Origin: Branchipolynoe longqiensis
Lineage: Eukaryota > Annelida > Polychaeta > Phyllodocida > Polynoidae
Assembly (NCBI GenBank): GCA_030323885.1
Contig: CM059186.1
Location: forward strand, 166,157,417-166,221,416
Length of the DNA stretch: 64,000 nucleotides
Direction of reading: 5' to 3'
The notes under the pieces were generated by a model that made no database searches, was not told the origin of the DNA, and worked only from the letters and a program-made list of their open reading frames with translations. Shown one piece after another: positions 11,624-22,730 of the stretch. The translations under genes and the position numbers were made by a program. Numbering within the stretch: position 1 is the stretch's first letter; each line of letters opens with the position of its first letter.

Positions 11624-12148
11624 ATACCCCTGTCACACTATGAAGTAATGTGGTAGTATAAGACGATGTAGGTGAAATTTTGCCATTATGTCGAGATACG
11701 TCTAGATACGTAAGTCGTTTGTTAAGCCTATGATGAGATACATCGAGTTTTGGACTGTCATTAGACTGACGCTGCTCACTCATGGGCCTGACGTCGACTC
11801 ACATTATGAATTACGTCAGAGTCACACGTAGCTATGTTACTGTTAGAGGGGGGCATAATTATGCGAGTCCTACACTACGCCGACACTAGAGTTTCGCTAG
11901 GCTGACGCCGCATGCGCCGGAGGATCGTTAGCCTTACATTCGGCCATTTTTTTACATTTTAACTCGTTGAGATATGTTATAACTATGTTGGACCGACGTT
12001 TCGCCTATGTCCACTACGTTGCACTGATGTCCAATTTGGCCCTGAAACGCTGAGAATTTCTATATATATTGACATATCTCGACGTAAAAAAATTGACTTT
12101 TATGTTGCCCACTCGCTGGCCTGTTACGTCATAGTGTGACAGGGGTAT
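11624..12148. mobile_element. MITE with CCCTGTCACACTATG ends, copy 2 (525 bp)
   Basis: Terminal inverted repeats of about 22 bp (left ATACCCCTGTCACACTATGA, right its inverse with few changes), flanked by TA on both sides (11622-11623, 12149-12150). It shares the terminal motif CCCTGTCACACTATG with the neighbouring element but has a different interior, so the two are related families. No transposase frame. Confidence 0.75.
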
Positions 12149-12149
12149 T

Positions 12150-12255
12150 ACGCGGGAGGAACGCGGCAGGAACGCGGCAGGAACGCAGCGGTAGCGTGGG
12201 AGTAACGCGGGAGTAACGCGGGAGTAACGCGGTAGTACTAGTAGTAGTAGTCCGT
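12150..12255. repeat. short GAGTAACGCGG tandem repeats
   Basis: About nine imperfect copies of a 10- to 11-bp unit (GGAACGCGGCA, GAGTAACGCGG), ending in (AGT)n. A GAGTAACGCGGGAGG match follows the MITE fragment at 14935, so this array travels with that MITE family. Confidence 0.75.
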
Positions 12256-12469
12256 GACATCACCCAACCAAATTTGTTCAATATATGACATGTTGGTCTT
12301 ATGTAAATGCCCCTCCAATGGCAGGATATCCGCTACATTAAGAAAACATTGATCTGTTATTGCCGACAGTCCAACTGAAACAAAGATAGTTGAAGACACT
12401 GATAAACTGACTACACATGACCGAATATAGGGTGTACCTAAAACAGGTTCTACTGTATTTATATATATT

Positions 12470-12507
12470 TATACATATATGTGTATATATGTGTATATGC
12501 ATATATA

Positions 12508-12552
<45 letters not shown>
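12470..12552. repeat. (TA)n / TATATGTG microsatellite
   Basis: TATATATTTATACATATATG-type sequence passing into pure (AT)n. Confidence 0.9.
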
Positions 12553-12553
<1 letters not shown>

Positions 12554-12699
12554 TGCGTCTTTGTTGATTAAGAAGTTGAAATTCCAATTGTGTATAATTA
12601 GTAACCCTCATCTCCTGTTCCGAAATAACGCCCCACAATGCTTTGAAGGGCAAGTAATTTCCCATGTTCGCTGAAAGGGAGGTTGAAAAATGGAGTGTG

Positions 12700-13280
12700 C
12701 GAATTGGGTAGAAGGGTAGGGGGGGGGGGGGGGGCAGGCCAGAGAAGCCTTCGGGCGATGCGAGGGAAAACGAGGCGCCCATCTGGGCCACTGTTTGCCA
12801 GGCTTCTCATTAGGGGGCGCGGCGAGCAGGGTACTGGGGGAGAGGTCGGGGTAAGAACCCAGCCGCGGGCCACTTCAGTTCGGGGTGCTTTGGGGGAAAC
12901 CGGGCGTCCTAGACGAGAGGGGTGAGGTGGCAGGGGCGGGGGGGGGGGGGCGATGCGGGGGAGGGGGGGGGGATCAGGGGTCAAGTTGTGACGCTGACGC
13001 GCTGTCACTGGGGATCATCCGTTATTTGTTGTTGCTGCGGGATACTGGCCGGGCCGCTGAAAGCCGATACGTGGCCGATTGTCGCCCCGACTAATGGACC
13101 ACGTGATCTATGACATGTAACCATGGCTACAATCACAGGGCGCTGAGGGGAGCCGCGAGGGAAGCGCCAGGCGGCGTCTGTGACGGTCAACTGTAGGACG
13201 ACGTGTCACGGCGCACCGCTACACGTCACGTGACCGCAGTGTAAGATGACCACACACCGCATGCATCCCGGACTCACTCT
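12700..13280. other. G-rich, then CpG-rich stretch
   Basis: G-runs at 12718-12735 and 12938-12972, then a CpG-rich unique part (about 13030-13260) with two CACGTG E-box hexamers (CCACGTGATC near 13100 and GTCACGTGACC near 13226). No exon recognised. A regulatory role is possible but not demonstrated. Confidence 0.35.
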
Positions 13281-13290
13281 TGTCGCCACC

Positions 13291-13400
13291 GGACGCGGTG
13301 GCCGAATCGGTAGAGCGTAGGCTTTCCCGTATGGAAGATCGGGAGTTCGAATCCTAGCCAAATCTAATCAATGGCTTACAATATTGATACCTGACTTCCC
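13291..13400 (+). mobile_element. SINE-A 5' fragment
   Basis: tRNA-like head GGTGGCCGAATCGGTAGAGC with box B GAGTTCGAATCC, then the linker to GATACCTGACTTCCC, where it ends and the SINE-A2 copy begins. The two heads therefore stand in tandem here. Confidence 0.8.
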
Positions 13401-13427
13401 TTCATAATTTATATATAAGACCACACG

Positions 13428-13945
13428 GGATGGCAGAATGAGTCTCCTGCTTTGGTAGATCCTGGGATTACAAACCTGTGGGTTCTAACCCTGGTCGAGT
13501 CAAAACAATGACTTAACAATTTATGCTTGTCGCTACCTAGCTTGGTGCTCAACATTAAAGGTGCATAGTCCGATGAAGCATCAAGTTTTCAAATTCAAAA
13601 CAATTATCTAGATTTGATTCTACATATCTAAGTTTGATACTGATGCACTTATTAAGTATTTATTGCCACAGAGAAGGGAATACTGAGTCAATTTAATAGA
13701 ACCTGTTACTGCAGGAGCCTATGGTATCCGAGTTTTGGCGTGTTTGCCAAAATTATTTTCACATGTTTGAATTTCAAATATCTCAAAAGGTAGCCATTTC
13801 AATTAAAGGTTACTTCAAACTAAACTAAGGTAGATAATAATGATCAATTTAATATACTTATCTCCGAAAAATGTCAGAAACTCAAAACCATCGGACTATG
13901 CAACTTTAACAGGATAGCACAAGGACTGGTTAGCACAATATCGCG
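13428..13945 (+). mobile_element. SINE-A2 copy split by a TTAA-type MITE
   Basis: The head AGACCACACGGGATGGCAGA and the body run to GGTGCTCAACA (13554). The body resumes after the MITE as CAGGATAGCACAAGGACTGG (13910 on) and then decays. The insertion therefore postdates the SINE. Confidence 0.85.
13559..13905 (+). mobile_element. TTAA-type MITE, 347 bp, complete
   Basis: Flanked by TTAA at 13555-13558 and 13906-13909. Ends AGGTGCATAGTCCGATG and, inverted, AGTTGCATAGTCCGATGG. The interior carries the family landmarks TTGATTCTACATATCTAA, ACAGAGAAGGGAATACTGAG and CAGAAACTCAAAACCATCGG. No coding frame. The TTAA duplication is typical of piggyBac and Kolobok transposases, but the ends do not start with the usual CCC or GG of those groups. 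Confidence 0.9.
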
Positions 13946-14058
13946 TCTATAGCTAATCGGTTTCCCGATAATTATACTCGTATCATTGCTTATAATGCAC
14001 ATATACATATGCTCATGGGAACATATACATATATATATGTATATGACGGTTAAATATG

Positions 14059-14110
<52 letters not shown>
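14059..14110. repeat. (AT)n microsatellite
   Basis: About 26 AT units. It is the left flank of the inverted-repeat element at 14111, and shorter (AT)n sequence continues on its right side (14922-14933). Confidence 0.95.
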
Positions 14111-14112
<2 letters not shown>

Positions 14113-14921
14113 GTCACTCTCCTGAAAACTGGCCAGAAGTGTCACATGGAGAGTTGAAATCTAATATTTGAATTCTTAAAATTTTTTGGTTGCAAATAAA
14201 ACCTGGAAATCTCCCCTTTACATCTATGTAAAACATCAATTGATGAGATAAAAAATAAAGGTGTAGTCCATGAATAAGCTATGTCGAAGGGCAGTATAAC
14301 ATGTGTTGCTCAGATGTTACACATGTTTAGGACACCGCACAGTCTGCTTAATAAAAATCTAAGCAGAATTAAATAACTTCATAATTAGAAGCATATTAAT
14401 CATGGCATAATATACAGAAATATGTAGTGCTTATATTGATAAAAAAAATTAAAAATTAATTCCCAGCCATGCTTTATTCACTGAATAATTAGTGTACAAT
14501 ATGTGTGTGGCATCCAGACACCACTAGTTACATCTGTGACAGAAATTTGTAATGTTATTTCTGAAGACATCGAATAATGTTAAAAAAATTTAAGCATGCA
14601 TACATGTTAATAAATACTTCCTTTTTGATTTGGGAACTGTTTTGTTTGATATATCAATGCAATACAAGGTGTTAGTAAGGATTCAACCATGTCCCATATG
14701 TCATGTTACAAATGGCTGACTGTAAAATGTTTTTTTTTTTACACAAATATTTCATAACTACAAGGACCGAAGTTGCACACAGTTCATTTTATTTCCCTTA
14801 TTTCTTACTTCAAATCTTAACATGAATATGAAAAGTATAAGGAAAAAAAAAAGTCGAAAGTTGTTTTTATTGATGTTTTAAAATCCTATCCCATGCTGAC
14901 CAGTTTTCAGGAGAGTGGCCC
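14111..14921. mobile_element. 811-bp inverted-repeat element in (AT)n
   Basis: The left end GGGTCACTCTCCTGAAAACT and the inverted right end GGGCCACTCTCCTGAAAACT match over at least 26 bp with two differences. Both sides are (AT)n, so a TA or longer AT duplication cannot be resolved. The interior is AT-rich with no long open frame, so it is non-autonomous. No other copy was seen in the window. Confidence 0.8.
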
Positions 14922-14932
14922 ATATATATATA

Positions 14933-14965
14933 TGCAATACGGCATAGTGTAACAGGGCCTTTACA
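14933..14965. mobile_element. MITE right-end fragment (ACAGGGCCTT)
   Basis: GCAATACGGCATAGTGTAAC then AGGGCCTT and TA. This matches the inverse of the left end at 11335 and is followed by GAGTAACGCGGGAGG, as in the array at 12150. Confidence 0.6.
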
Positions 14966-14995
14966 CGAGAGTAACGCGGGAGGTTATATCTAGTG

Positions 14996-15000
<5 letters not shown>

Positions 15001-15032
<32 letters not shown>
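15001..15032. repeat. (TA)n microsatellite
   Basis: Sixteen TA units. Confidence 0.95.
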
Positions 15033-15036
<4 letters not shown>

Positions 15037-15249
15037 ATTGCCACATTCGTCATACAATCCCCATTCTGTGGCTGGCAATGACTCATTGACAAGTGACAAC
15101 CTGTTTGTGTCTATGTGCTGCTAACGCCGCCCTGATCTGAACGCCTACATCCTAGTGTGGCGATGATATAACACTCGCACAGCCTTTAATCAGCCTTATT
15201 TCAACAAACGATGTCACCTCGTATCTAATGAAGATCCCGGCGAGCGCGC

Positions 15250-15830
15250 GCGACCCCCGCCCACCCCACCACCCCCTTCCTCCACGGGCAGTATTATCCA
15301 CACTGCCACCCGAAGGCGATACACACACACACCCGCACGCGCAGACACACACACATCCATACCCACACACAAACACGCATGCGCGCGCATGCGAACACAC
15401 GCAGACACAAGCATCAATTAAAACCTCGGTGAGTCGCCCTTTGAAATGGTTCTTACCCCTTGAAGTTCGGCAAGGAGAGGGTAGAGGGGAGTGTGTGTGT
15501 GTGTGTGGGTGGGGGGGGGGGGGGGAGGAGGGTGAGGGGTTTGATAACCGCAGCTCAGAGCTACATGGAGTGGCATGAGCAGTGGGGGGGGGGGGGGGGG
15601 GGTGCAAGGGTGCAGGTGTGGTGTGGGGGGGGGGGGCATGGGCATGCGCATGGAGAAATTGAAGTGTGAGTGTGTGTGTGATGGGGGTAGGGTGGGAATG
15701 GGCCTGGAAGTGTGAGATTGGAGGCAAGACCAATTGGGGTAAAGAAGAGAAGGTGCGGTTTGAGGGGGTTTGAGGGGGGTTCTTTTGGGTGGGGGTGGTG
15801 GGGGAAGAAGGGGGGGGGGCTTCGACATGT
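15250..15830. repeat. CA-rich then G-rich low-complexity tract
   Basis: ACACACACACCCGCACGCGC-type sequence at about 15320-15410, then GTGTGTG and poly-G runs at about 15490-15815. The long open frames over it on both strands are compositional. Confidence 0.8.
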
Positions 15831-16758
15831 TTTGGCTGTTGAGTGTGTTGCTACCTGGGTGACCTTTGGCGGCGGCGAGGGTCGTGGGTCAAGGGTCAAG
15901 GCCGGCCTGTACTGTCCCGGTGACCTGGGTGTGGCAGGGGTCAGAGCGGGTATCAGAGGTGGCCGGAGGGAGAGCTGTCTCCGTCTCCCATTAGGGTGTT
16001 GCCTCCAGGAGCGGCCGTGGAGGGGCGGGGGCCGGGTGGGTGGGCGGGGAGAGGGTGTGTGTGGGCGGGAAGGAGCCCCCGGGGTGCGGATTGAAGCCAG
16101 TGTGAGGCCCGGGGACAAACCTCTGATTGTGTGTGTGCTTTATTTTTACCCAGCGCGTCTATTGCTTCCCTACAGGCATAGGCCATGTGCCTTTGAATAA
16201 ACTTGTGATACTAAATGGGCTTTGCTCTTTTGACCTCGCTGTGTGTGTACGTGTGTGTGTCGATGTGCCGATTTATGTATGCACATATGTATATATCGGT
16301 GTGGGTATGTGTATGTGTGTTTATACTACGCATATGTACATGTGCATGCATGTTTGTTTGTTGTTCTTTTACGTCCTAGCAACCTCAAACGTCATATCAG
16401 GACGGAATGTGCATGTGTGTATTTGTGTATACACATGTAAGTACATATCTATGTATATATGAATATAATAGTGACCAACATGTAATGAAGTCAGACACAT
16501 GACAGGGGTGCGAGTTGTGTTCTTTGGAAAGAGGAAATCACATCCCATACCTAAATTACACACCTTTCAGCGGTATACTGATTCATGGTCACGAGACCGT
16601 TAGAAGCATGACTGGGCAGGTGGCGCCACAGGCGACCTGATGTGTGGTAGGTTGCACCAGTAGAGACTGAGTTCCGGTGCGGACTGAGGAGGGAGATGGG
16701 GCTGATGAGCAGGTTGAAGCTTCTGATCTTATTATACTCGTATACTGGTTTATACACC

Positions 16759-16762
<4 letters not shown>
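15831..16762. other. non-coding stretch with SINE-A scrap
   Basis: Moderately GC-rich unique sequence to 16200, then GTGTGTATG-type microsatellite (16230-16340). A short minus-strand SINE-A 3' end lies at 16350-16407 (TTTTACGTCCTAGCAACCTC, TCATATCAGGACGG). 16545-16730 includes a GGTGGCGCCAC palindrome. No exon recognised. Confidence 0.4.
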
Positions 16763-16800
<38 letters not shown>

Positions 16801-17055
16801 CATATGTATGTCGAGATGTATGTGTGTGCATATGTATAATATGTATAATATGTATAATATGTATAATATGTATAATATGTATAATATGTATAATATGTAT
16901 AATATGTATGATATGTATAATATGTATAATATGTATGATATGTATGATATGTATGATATGTATGATATGTATGATATGTACGATATGTACAATATGTATA
17001 ATATGTATAATATGTATAATATGTATAATATGTATAATATGTATAATATGTGTGT
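16763..17055. repeat. (TATAATATG)n 9-bp microsatellite
   Basis: (TA)n, then from about 16835 some 23 copies of ATGTATAAT, with a block of ATGTATGAT variants in the middle (16905-16985). The 9-bp period keeps IHI, NMY and TYY peptide frames open, which are not genes. Confidence 0.95.
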
Positions 17056-17269
17056 ATGTACATATGTATGTACATATGCATGAAGGTAGGTATATAGCCA
17101 AGTAGAAGGTGCAGTCGTTTGGTTCTATGCTGCACTGCTTGCATCTGATGCCCGGCGTGTAGCTGAAAGGTTAGACTTAGTAACTTAGAGAATGCCCTTC
17201 CTCGGTTCCCTCCATCCTCCTTGACCGCTCCGTTGCATTGTGTCATCTGACAATCTTGAGCCGCCGCCC

Positions 17270-17450
17270 TAACCCACGTCCCCACCCACCCTACCCCTAT
17301 ACCCTCATCCCCGCTCCTCCTCCCCCCCCCCCCCCACATCCTTCCACACATACATACAGTTCTCACCATCCTCCCCACCCCCTTCCCCATCCATCCTCTC
17401 TCTCACACACACACTGCCCTCTTCATTCCCTCCCCGAGCTGTAGACCGGG
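17270..17450. repeat. C-rich tract
   Basis: CCCCACCCTACCCC and poly-C (17322-17334) sequence passing into TCTCTCACACACACAC. Confidence 0.8.
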
Positions 17451-17518
17451 AGTGACCGGTGGTGTCCTGCCCATCTCCCGTCGCCCTCCGCCCCCTCCTC
17501 CCCCCGCCCGTGTCCTGT

Positions 17519-17835
17519 CTCCCGCCGCCCGCCGATCGCCGCCGATCGCCGCCCGCCGCCCGCCGCCCGCCGCCCGCCGCCCGCCGCCCGCCGCCCGCCG
17601 CCCGCCGCCCGCCGCCCGCCGCCCCCGCCCGCCGCCCGCCGCCCGCCGCCCGCCGCCCGCCGCCCGCCGCCCGCTGCCCACCGCCCCCTCCGCCGCCCGC
17701 CTCCCTCCTCCCGCTTCTCGTAGCCCGCCGCCCGCCGCCCGCCGCCGGTGCCCGCCACCCGCCACCCGCCACCCGCCACCCGCCGCCCGGCTCTCTCCTC
17801 CCGCCTCCCTCCTCCTCCTCCCGCCGCCCGGCTGT
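17519..17835. repeat. (CCGCCCG)n heptamer array
   Basis: About 35 near-perfect copies of CCGCCCG, with GATCGCC and CCACCCG variants. All reading frames show Pro/Ala/Arg or Gly/Arg repeats. The minus strand is (CGGGCGG)n, which has closely spaced G-runs able to form G-quadruplexes. Confidence 0.95.
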
Positions 17836-18336
17836 ATTTGTCTTACGCTCGGTGACACTGAATACAGAAGCCGGTGTCGGAGTAATAGCTGGTGGGGCAC
17901 GGGGCCGCGGGTAATCTACAAACCTAATCGGGAGCCGCCTCCGGGCGGGCCGCACACCGGCCCGCAAAGCCGACGCCTGCCCGATCTATCAATCTGAAGG
18001 GATACTTTAAAAATAAGACTTGGGTCCATTCCCTTGCCGTTGTTCGCCCCGGCTAACCCGCGCCGTGCTATTACCCACATCGCTCGTCCCGCCGCCGTAT
18101 CCCCGGGACCCTGATCCGGGAAAGTCCTGATAGGGGGCGGCGGAGGGGGGGGGGGACGGGGGAGGGATGAGGGTGTCCCGATATCATATCATCTTGGGGT
18201 GTGACGCGATGTAATAATATAACAATACCCATCGCCCGCCCTTCTCCTGCCTGTGTCCCTCTCGGCTGTCTTCCCGCCCTCCTCCCCTTCCCTCCCCTCC
18301 CCACCTTCTCCCCTTCCTTTCCCTCCCCACTTCTGC
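17836..18336. other. CpG-rich stretch
   Basis: GC-rich, CpG-dense sequence between two GC arrays (for example GGGCCGCGGGTAATC, CCTCCGGGCGGGCCGCAC). No exon recognised. It has the composition of a CpG island, but neighbouring simple repeats could bias this. Confidence 0.35.
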
Positions 18337-18488
18337 CCCGTCCCGCCCCGCCCCACCCCGCCCCGCCCCGCCCCGCCCCGCCCCGCCCCGCCCCCGCCCC
18401 GCCCCGCCCCGCCCCGCCCGCCCCGCCCCGCCCCGCCCCGCCCCGCCCCGCCCCCGCCCCGCCCCGCCCCGCCCCGCCCCGCCCCGCG
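18337..18488. repeat. (CCCCG)n pentamer array
   Basis: About 30 copies of CCCCG with a few CCCCCG and CCCG slips. The complementary strand is (CGGGG)n, an ideal G-quadruplex sequence. Confidence 0.97.
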
Positions 18489-19384
18489 CGCAGATTGTTG
18501 TCCCCAAAGTTGTGTATGCGCGAGCGATGTGTATGCAGAGTCTTTCCTATGCCTTTAACTGATATTTGGAGGCGGTTCCTGAAGTGGAGAGCCGAGTGGG
18601 GGCGCCACCGGTCACATCCGGGTATTCATTGGGGGAGGATAAAACAATAATACAATCTTATTGACGGAGGGTCATAATAATCGTACAACACTCCGATCCT
18701 TTATATTTGTCAATATTTGTATATACCATATAAGTTTAGCTGGTGATGGGTGAAATATATACACATGTATATAAATATTATATAGATATATATATATATA
18801 TATATATATAATCACAGTGTCTGCAATCGTAGAAGCGTGTGGCAGTTTGAGTAGCTTTGACAGACAGAAATAGCCGATGGGGGCGCCCTAAGCGATGAGT
18901 GAAGAGCTATTCCGCGACAAAGGGACAGTTTGCTTGTTGTTTTACTTCCTAGCATCAATCTAAGGTCATATCAAGCCGGTGATAAATAGCATACACATAA
19001 TCAATCAATCGATCAATAAAGCATATAGTGGATAAACGCTCCGCCTATTTATATAAATATGATAATTTGAATACATATATATACATATATACATATATCA
19101 TACCGTGATGATAAGCTTGGGACCACCTAAATCTACGATGGTTCCAAAGAAAGTACAAGAGCTTGTGGCTTTCAGTTTGCTGGTGCACTTTGGAGGCTCT
19201 CCAGATGGTGGCGACGCCTAGCGGAATCGAAGGCATTAAACTGGGAGCTGCGGGAGCCATTCTTTATGTGGATATTGGTTTCCGGACGATGGCATTAAGG
19301 CTCTGAGCGATGGGCGGCGCGCTGGTTGGTGCAGCCGGATCTATTGGTGTGGCCGGGCGTACCGCCTCCATATGTACACCAGCT
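18489..19384. other. non-coding stretch
   Basis: Contains (TA)n at 18785-18809, a minus-strand SINE-A 3' scrap at about 18930-18980, and a patch at 19090-19262 with a 71-codon minus frame (Met-Ala-Pro-Ala start) that I cannot assign. A TCCGCCTATTTATA motif (19040-19055) recurs at 49790, suggesting an old repeat. Confidence 0.4.
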
Positions 19385-20285
19385 GACTGCCTCAACAACA
19401 CCACAACACCACTACAGCACAATAGCACATCATCACGGCATCACAATATAATACCAAAGCAACATCACAACATGACACCATCACAACAGCACAATATCAC
19501 ATTACAACATCACAATATCACATCACAACATGACACCCTAGCAACATGACACCATAATAACTCCATAATATCACATCACCACAACACAACTGCGCATCAT
19601 CACGACATCACAACATCATACCATAGCAACATCACAACATGACACCATCACAATACCACAATATCGCATCACAACACCACAACTGCACATCATCACTACA
19701 TCACACCATAATACCATCCCACCATCACAACACCACAACACCACATCATCACAACATCACAATATCACACCATAATAACATCACACCATCACAACACGAC
19801 AATATCATAACACCACTATATCACAACACCACAACACCACAGCACAACAATAGCCCAATATCACAACACCACAATATCACAACACAACAATACCACAGCA
19901 CATTAATACCGCAATATCACAACACCACAACATCACAACACCACAATATCACAACACCACAACACCCCAAACCACATCAGCTATCCAACACAACGATAGT
20001 GAAATAACAGCTGAGTAACGGACCAATACCCTGACACCGCAAAACTACACCAACACAATGACAACAACACAGTACCAATACAACAACACAACAGAGCATG
20101 ATCACACACAAAACTACAAAAACGCTACAATAACCCTGCAGAAACACTACAACAACACTACAACAATGCAGCACTATGACAACACCGGAACAGTAACCCC
20201 ACAAGCAACACTACAATGACACCACACCACCACACATCATGCAACAATACGATAACATCAAAGCAACACCACAACATCACAGCTA
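19385..20285. repeat. (CACAACAYC)n A/C-rich array
   Basis: About 900 bp of imperfect ACCACAACA, ATCACAACA and ATATCACA units with almost no G on the plus strand. The open frames encode Thr/His/Asn repeats and are not genes. Confidence 0.95.
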
Positions 20286-20642
20286 GCTAGGATAGCACAC
20301 AGCTTCGCTTTTACTGGTGTTTACTGATACTTTCCCAATCCGCAGACGGCGATTTTCTGAATTACTCCAGTCATGTTGCAGAGCCACTAACGGTCAAATG
20401 ATTGGTAACGCAATAAACCATGTTTAGTGTCATATAAATATGACGCTGATGTGAAGGCTTTTTTGGGGGTCTGTATTTCCTGTGTCAAATTACCAGCAAC
20501 ACAGAGGCAGCTTCCAAGTTGTCAGTTTTTTTTGTTTTTTTTACTATCGCTAGTTATGAAGAATCACTGAGGTTTTTGTTTTCCATGCTTAATGCATTGA
20601 ATATATTAGCTTAATGTGGCTCCAGTTTAGATATATATATAC
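20286..20642. other. non-coding stretch
   Basis: No exon recognised. T-rich near 20525-20545. Confidence 0.4.
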
Positions 20643-20745
20643 ACAGTATAACCCCATTAAACCAATCTTGAAGGGACCCTAGAAATATGTTTGGATTAAC
20701 CGATCATTGGTTTAACCGAGCTTTGACTTTGACTTGGCTTTGGCA
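20643..20745 (+). mobile_element. pogo-like element, left-end fragment
   Basis: CAGTATAACCCCATTAAACC and then GGATTAACCGATCATTGG and GGTTTAACCGAGCTTTG are the same motifs as the complete element at 20813. The copy stops in CTTTGACTTTGACTTGG. Confidence 0.65.
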
Positions 20746-20812
20746 AAAACGGGGGTGCATTATGAATGTACAATGTATGTGGAGACTATGATTATTGTGT
20801 TTTATGTATATA

Positions 20813-21136
20813 CAGTTTAACCCCATTAAACCAACCTCGGTTAAATCAAACGATCGGTTAATCAAAAAAAAATTCGGCGACCTGGCAAAATACTACCATT
20901 TATTATATAAAAAAGTCTCAGATGATCTTAATACCACATGCAAGTTTGGTTTAACTGTACCGGAAGTGGCCTGGGGCCTACAATTCTGTTTGGATTAACC
21001 GATACTTTGGATTAACCGACTTTGGATTAACCAACTTTTTATATGATAAATGGTAGTATTTTGCTGGGCCGCCGGAAAAAGTTTGGATTAACCGATCGTT
21101 TGGTTTAACCGAGCTTTGTTTAAACGGGTTGTACTG
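20813..21136 (+). mobile_element. pogo-like MITE, 324 bp
   Basis: Starts CAGTTTAACCCCATTAAACC and ends GGTTGTACTG, flanked by TA (20811-20812 and 21137-21138). The ends form long inverted repeats: GGTTAATCAAA, CAAAATACTACCATTTAT and the TCGGTTAAA motif occur in both orientations over about 110 bp. CAGT starts with TA duplication and repeated TTAACCG-type motifs are typical of Tigger/pogo-group non-autonomous elements. No transposase frame. Confidence 0.75.
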
Positions 21137-22037
21137 TATATATATATAAAATGGCTGAGAAATAGTGTCCAAGCACAGGAGTCCATGGCGTGCTTCTATT
21201 CGCAAAGACACAACAAAATTTGAAACTGAACGCCTATCTTAAGCTAAACAAAAGTGTCAGCAGAGAAAAGATAATTTCCTTCACATACCAAACTCTCTGA
21301 CTGCAGTTATGCACACATGTCCAATCTGCCACTGCACATTCCGAGCACAAATTGGAGTCATCACTCATTGACGAGTTCACACCACGTGAGGAATTGCTGT
21401 CATCATCGCAATCGATGGACAACCAAGAAGATGCATAACAAAATGTAAGGTGGTTAATAATAATTATGCATTTTCATACGAAAGTTCACAACAAATGATG
21501 ATTTGCTGTCATCATCGCCACCGATGGACAACCAAAAAGATACATACAAAATGTAAGGCGGTTAATAATAATTATGCATTGTCATATGAAAGGAAGGATG
21601 CGATTGGTTGTTTGTAACGGTGGTGGTTGTTGTTGTTGTTGTTGGCGGTAGTGGCAGTGCTGGTGGTGGCAGGGAGGGGGACATGAAAGGAGAGTGATAT
21701 AGCACCAAACAACCTTCACATCTTCCATTCTAAGAACGAGGTCAGACCCGACTTCCAGAAATGTTAGAAGCCCAGATATCAATAGAGCATTCCCTCATGT
21801 GTATGAGCGTTTCACAGAATATTGCGAATCTTGCCGTGTGTATGTCCATCATGCTCCCGATGATGACCCAATCCATGAAAGCAATTAACCGGCATTCCAG
21901 TCTAATAATAACTGCTTTTAATAACGGCGCTACTACACTGGTCCCTCTGCGTCAAGTTGCGTGTAGTGATAGCACTGAAGCACAACGGCGCAGCATTGGC
22001 TTTACACGTCACCCACACCAGCACGCACCAACCCAAT
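21137..22037. other. non-coding stretch with a tandem duplication
   Basis: A segment of about 86 bp (21393-21483: GCTGTCATCATCG, CGATGGACAACCAA, GTTAATAATAATTATGCATT) is repeated at 21507-21592. The rest is unique, with a GTTGTTGTTG patch at 21625-21645. No exon recognised. Confidence 0.6.
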
Positions 22038-22361
22038 ATGGGCGGGATGGCTGAGTGGGTAGGGCAGGGCAGGGCGGCTGCTTCTTCTTGCGCGGGAGGT
22101 TGTGAGTTCAATCCCTGGCCATGAGAAACAAAAAGATACACACAATTGATACATGTGGTTTACCTTGCCTGGCGCTCGGAATTACTCGGATAGAACAAGG
22201 TTTGGTTGATTTAATGCAAGGACACTGTGCGTATGGATATTGGTCTATGATGCGGGTGAGACGGTATGGCAGTGGAGCAGCACTATCAAATCGACAGGAG
22301 TGCGCACTGTCAGTGGTTGGTACTGTCCTGATATTAGGAAGTAAAGTCCTAATGAATCAAA
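22038..22361 (+). mobile_element. SINE-A related copy, diverged
   Basis: Very good box A (TGGCTGAGTGGG) and box B (GAGTTCAATCCC). The body is recognisable (CCTGGCGCTCGGAATTACTC, CAGTGGAGCAGCACTATCAA, GAGTGCGCACTGTCA, TCCTGATATTAGGAAGTAAA) but more diverged than the others and uses a third head variant. Confidence 0.65.
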
Positions 22362-22672
22362 CAGAACATTTCACACACACACACACACTAAGCAGTGGTC
22401 GGTATGCTGAGTGTTCGCTGGTGTCCCCGAGGCTATATTTGCGGTGTTAGCAGTGCTACTTGCATTGGGGCTTTGGCGCGGGCAGACCTGACCATGCAGG
22501 ACACTCGAAAGGTCATGTCACCGTGGGTGGGTGGGGGGGGGGGGGGGCGTGCGGGCGGCGGCGGGCGCTTTCGGGGACTTGAAAATGTATACTTATTTTG
22601 CTATTCAATCTATGTTTATTTCATTAAGTATGTGAGAGTTATTGTTACTGTTGTATTGATTAGAAACTATAC

Positions 22673-22703
<31 letters not shown>

Positions 22704-22730
22704 CACAATCACTAATCCCCGTGTAATTGT
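22362..22730. other. non-coding stretch
   Basis: (AC)n at 22374-22388, a G-run at 22529-22547, and (TA)n at about 22672-22702. No exon recognised. Confidence 0.4.

Noticed and set aside
17305..17997. Several 150-220-codon frames rich in Gly/Arg/Ala or Pro/Ala
   Set aside because: Produced by the (CCGCCCG)n array, which is stop-free in many frames.
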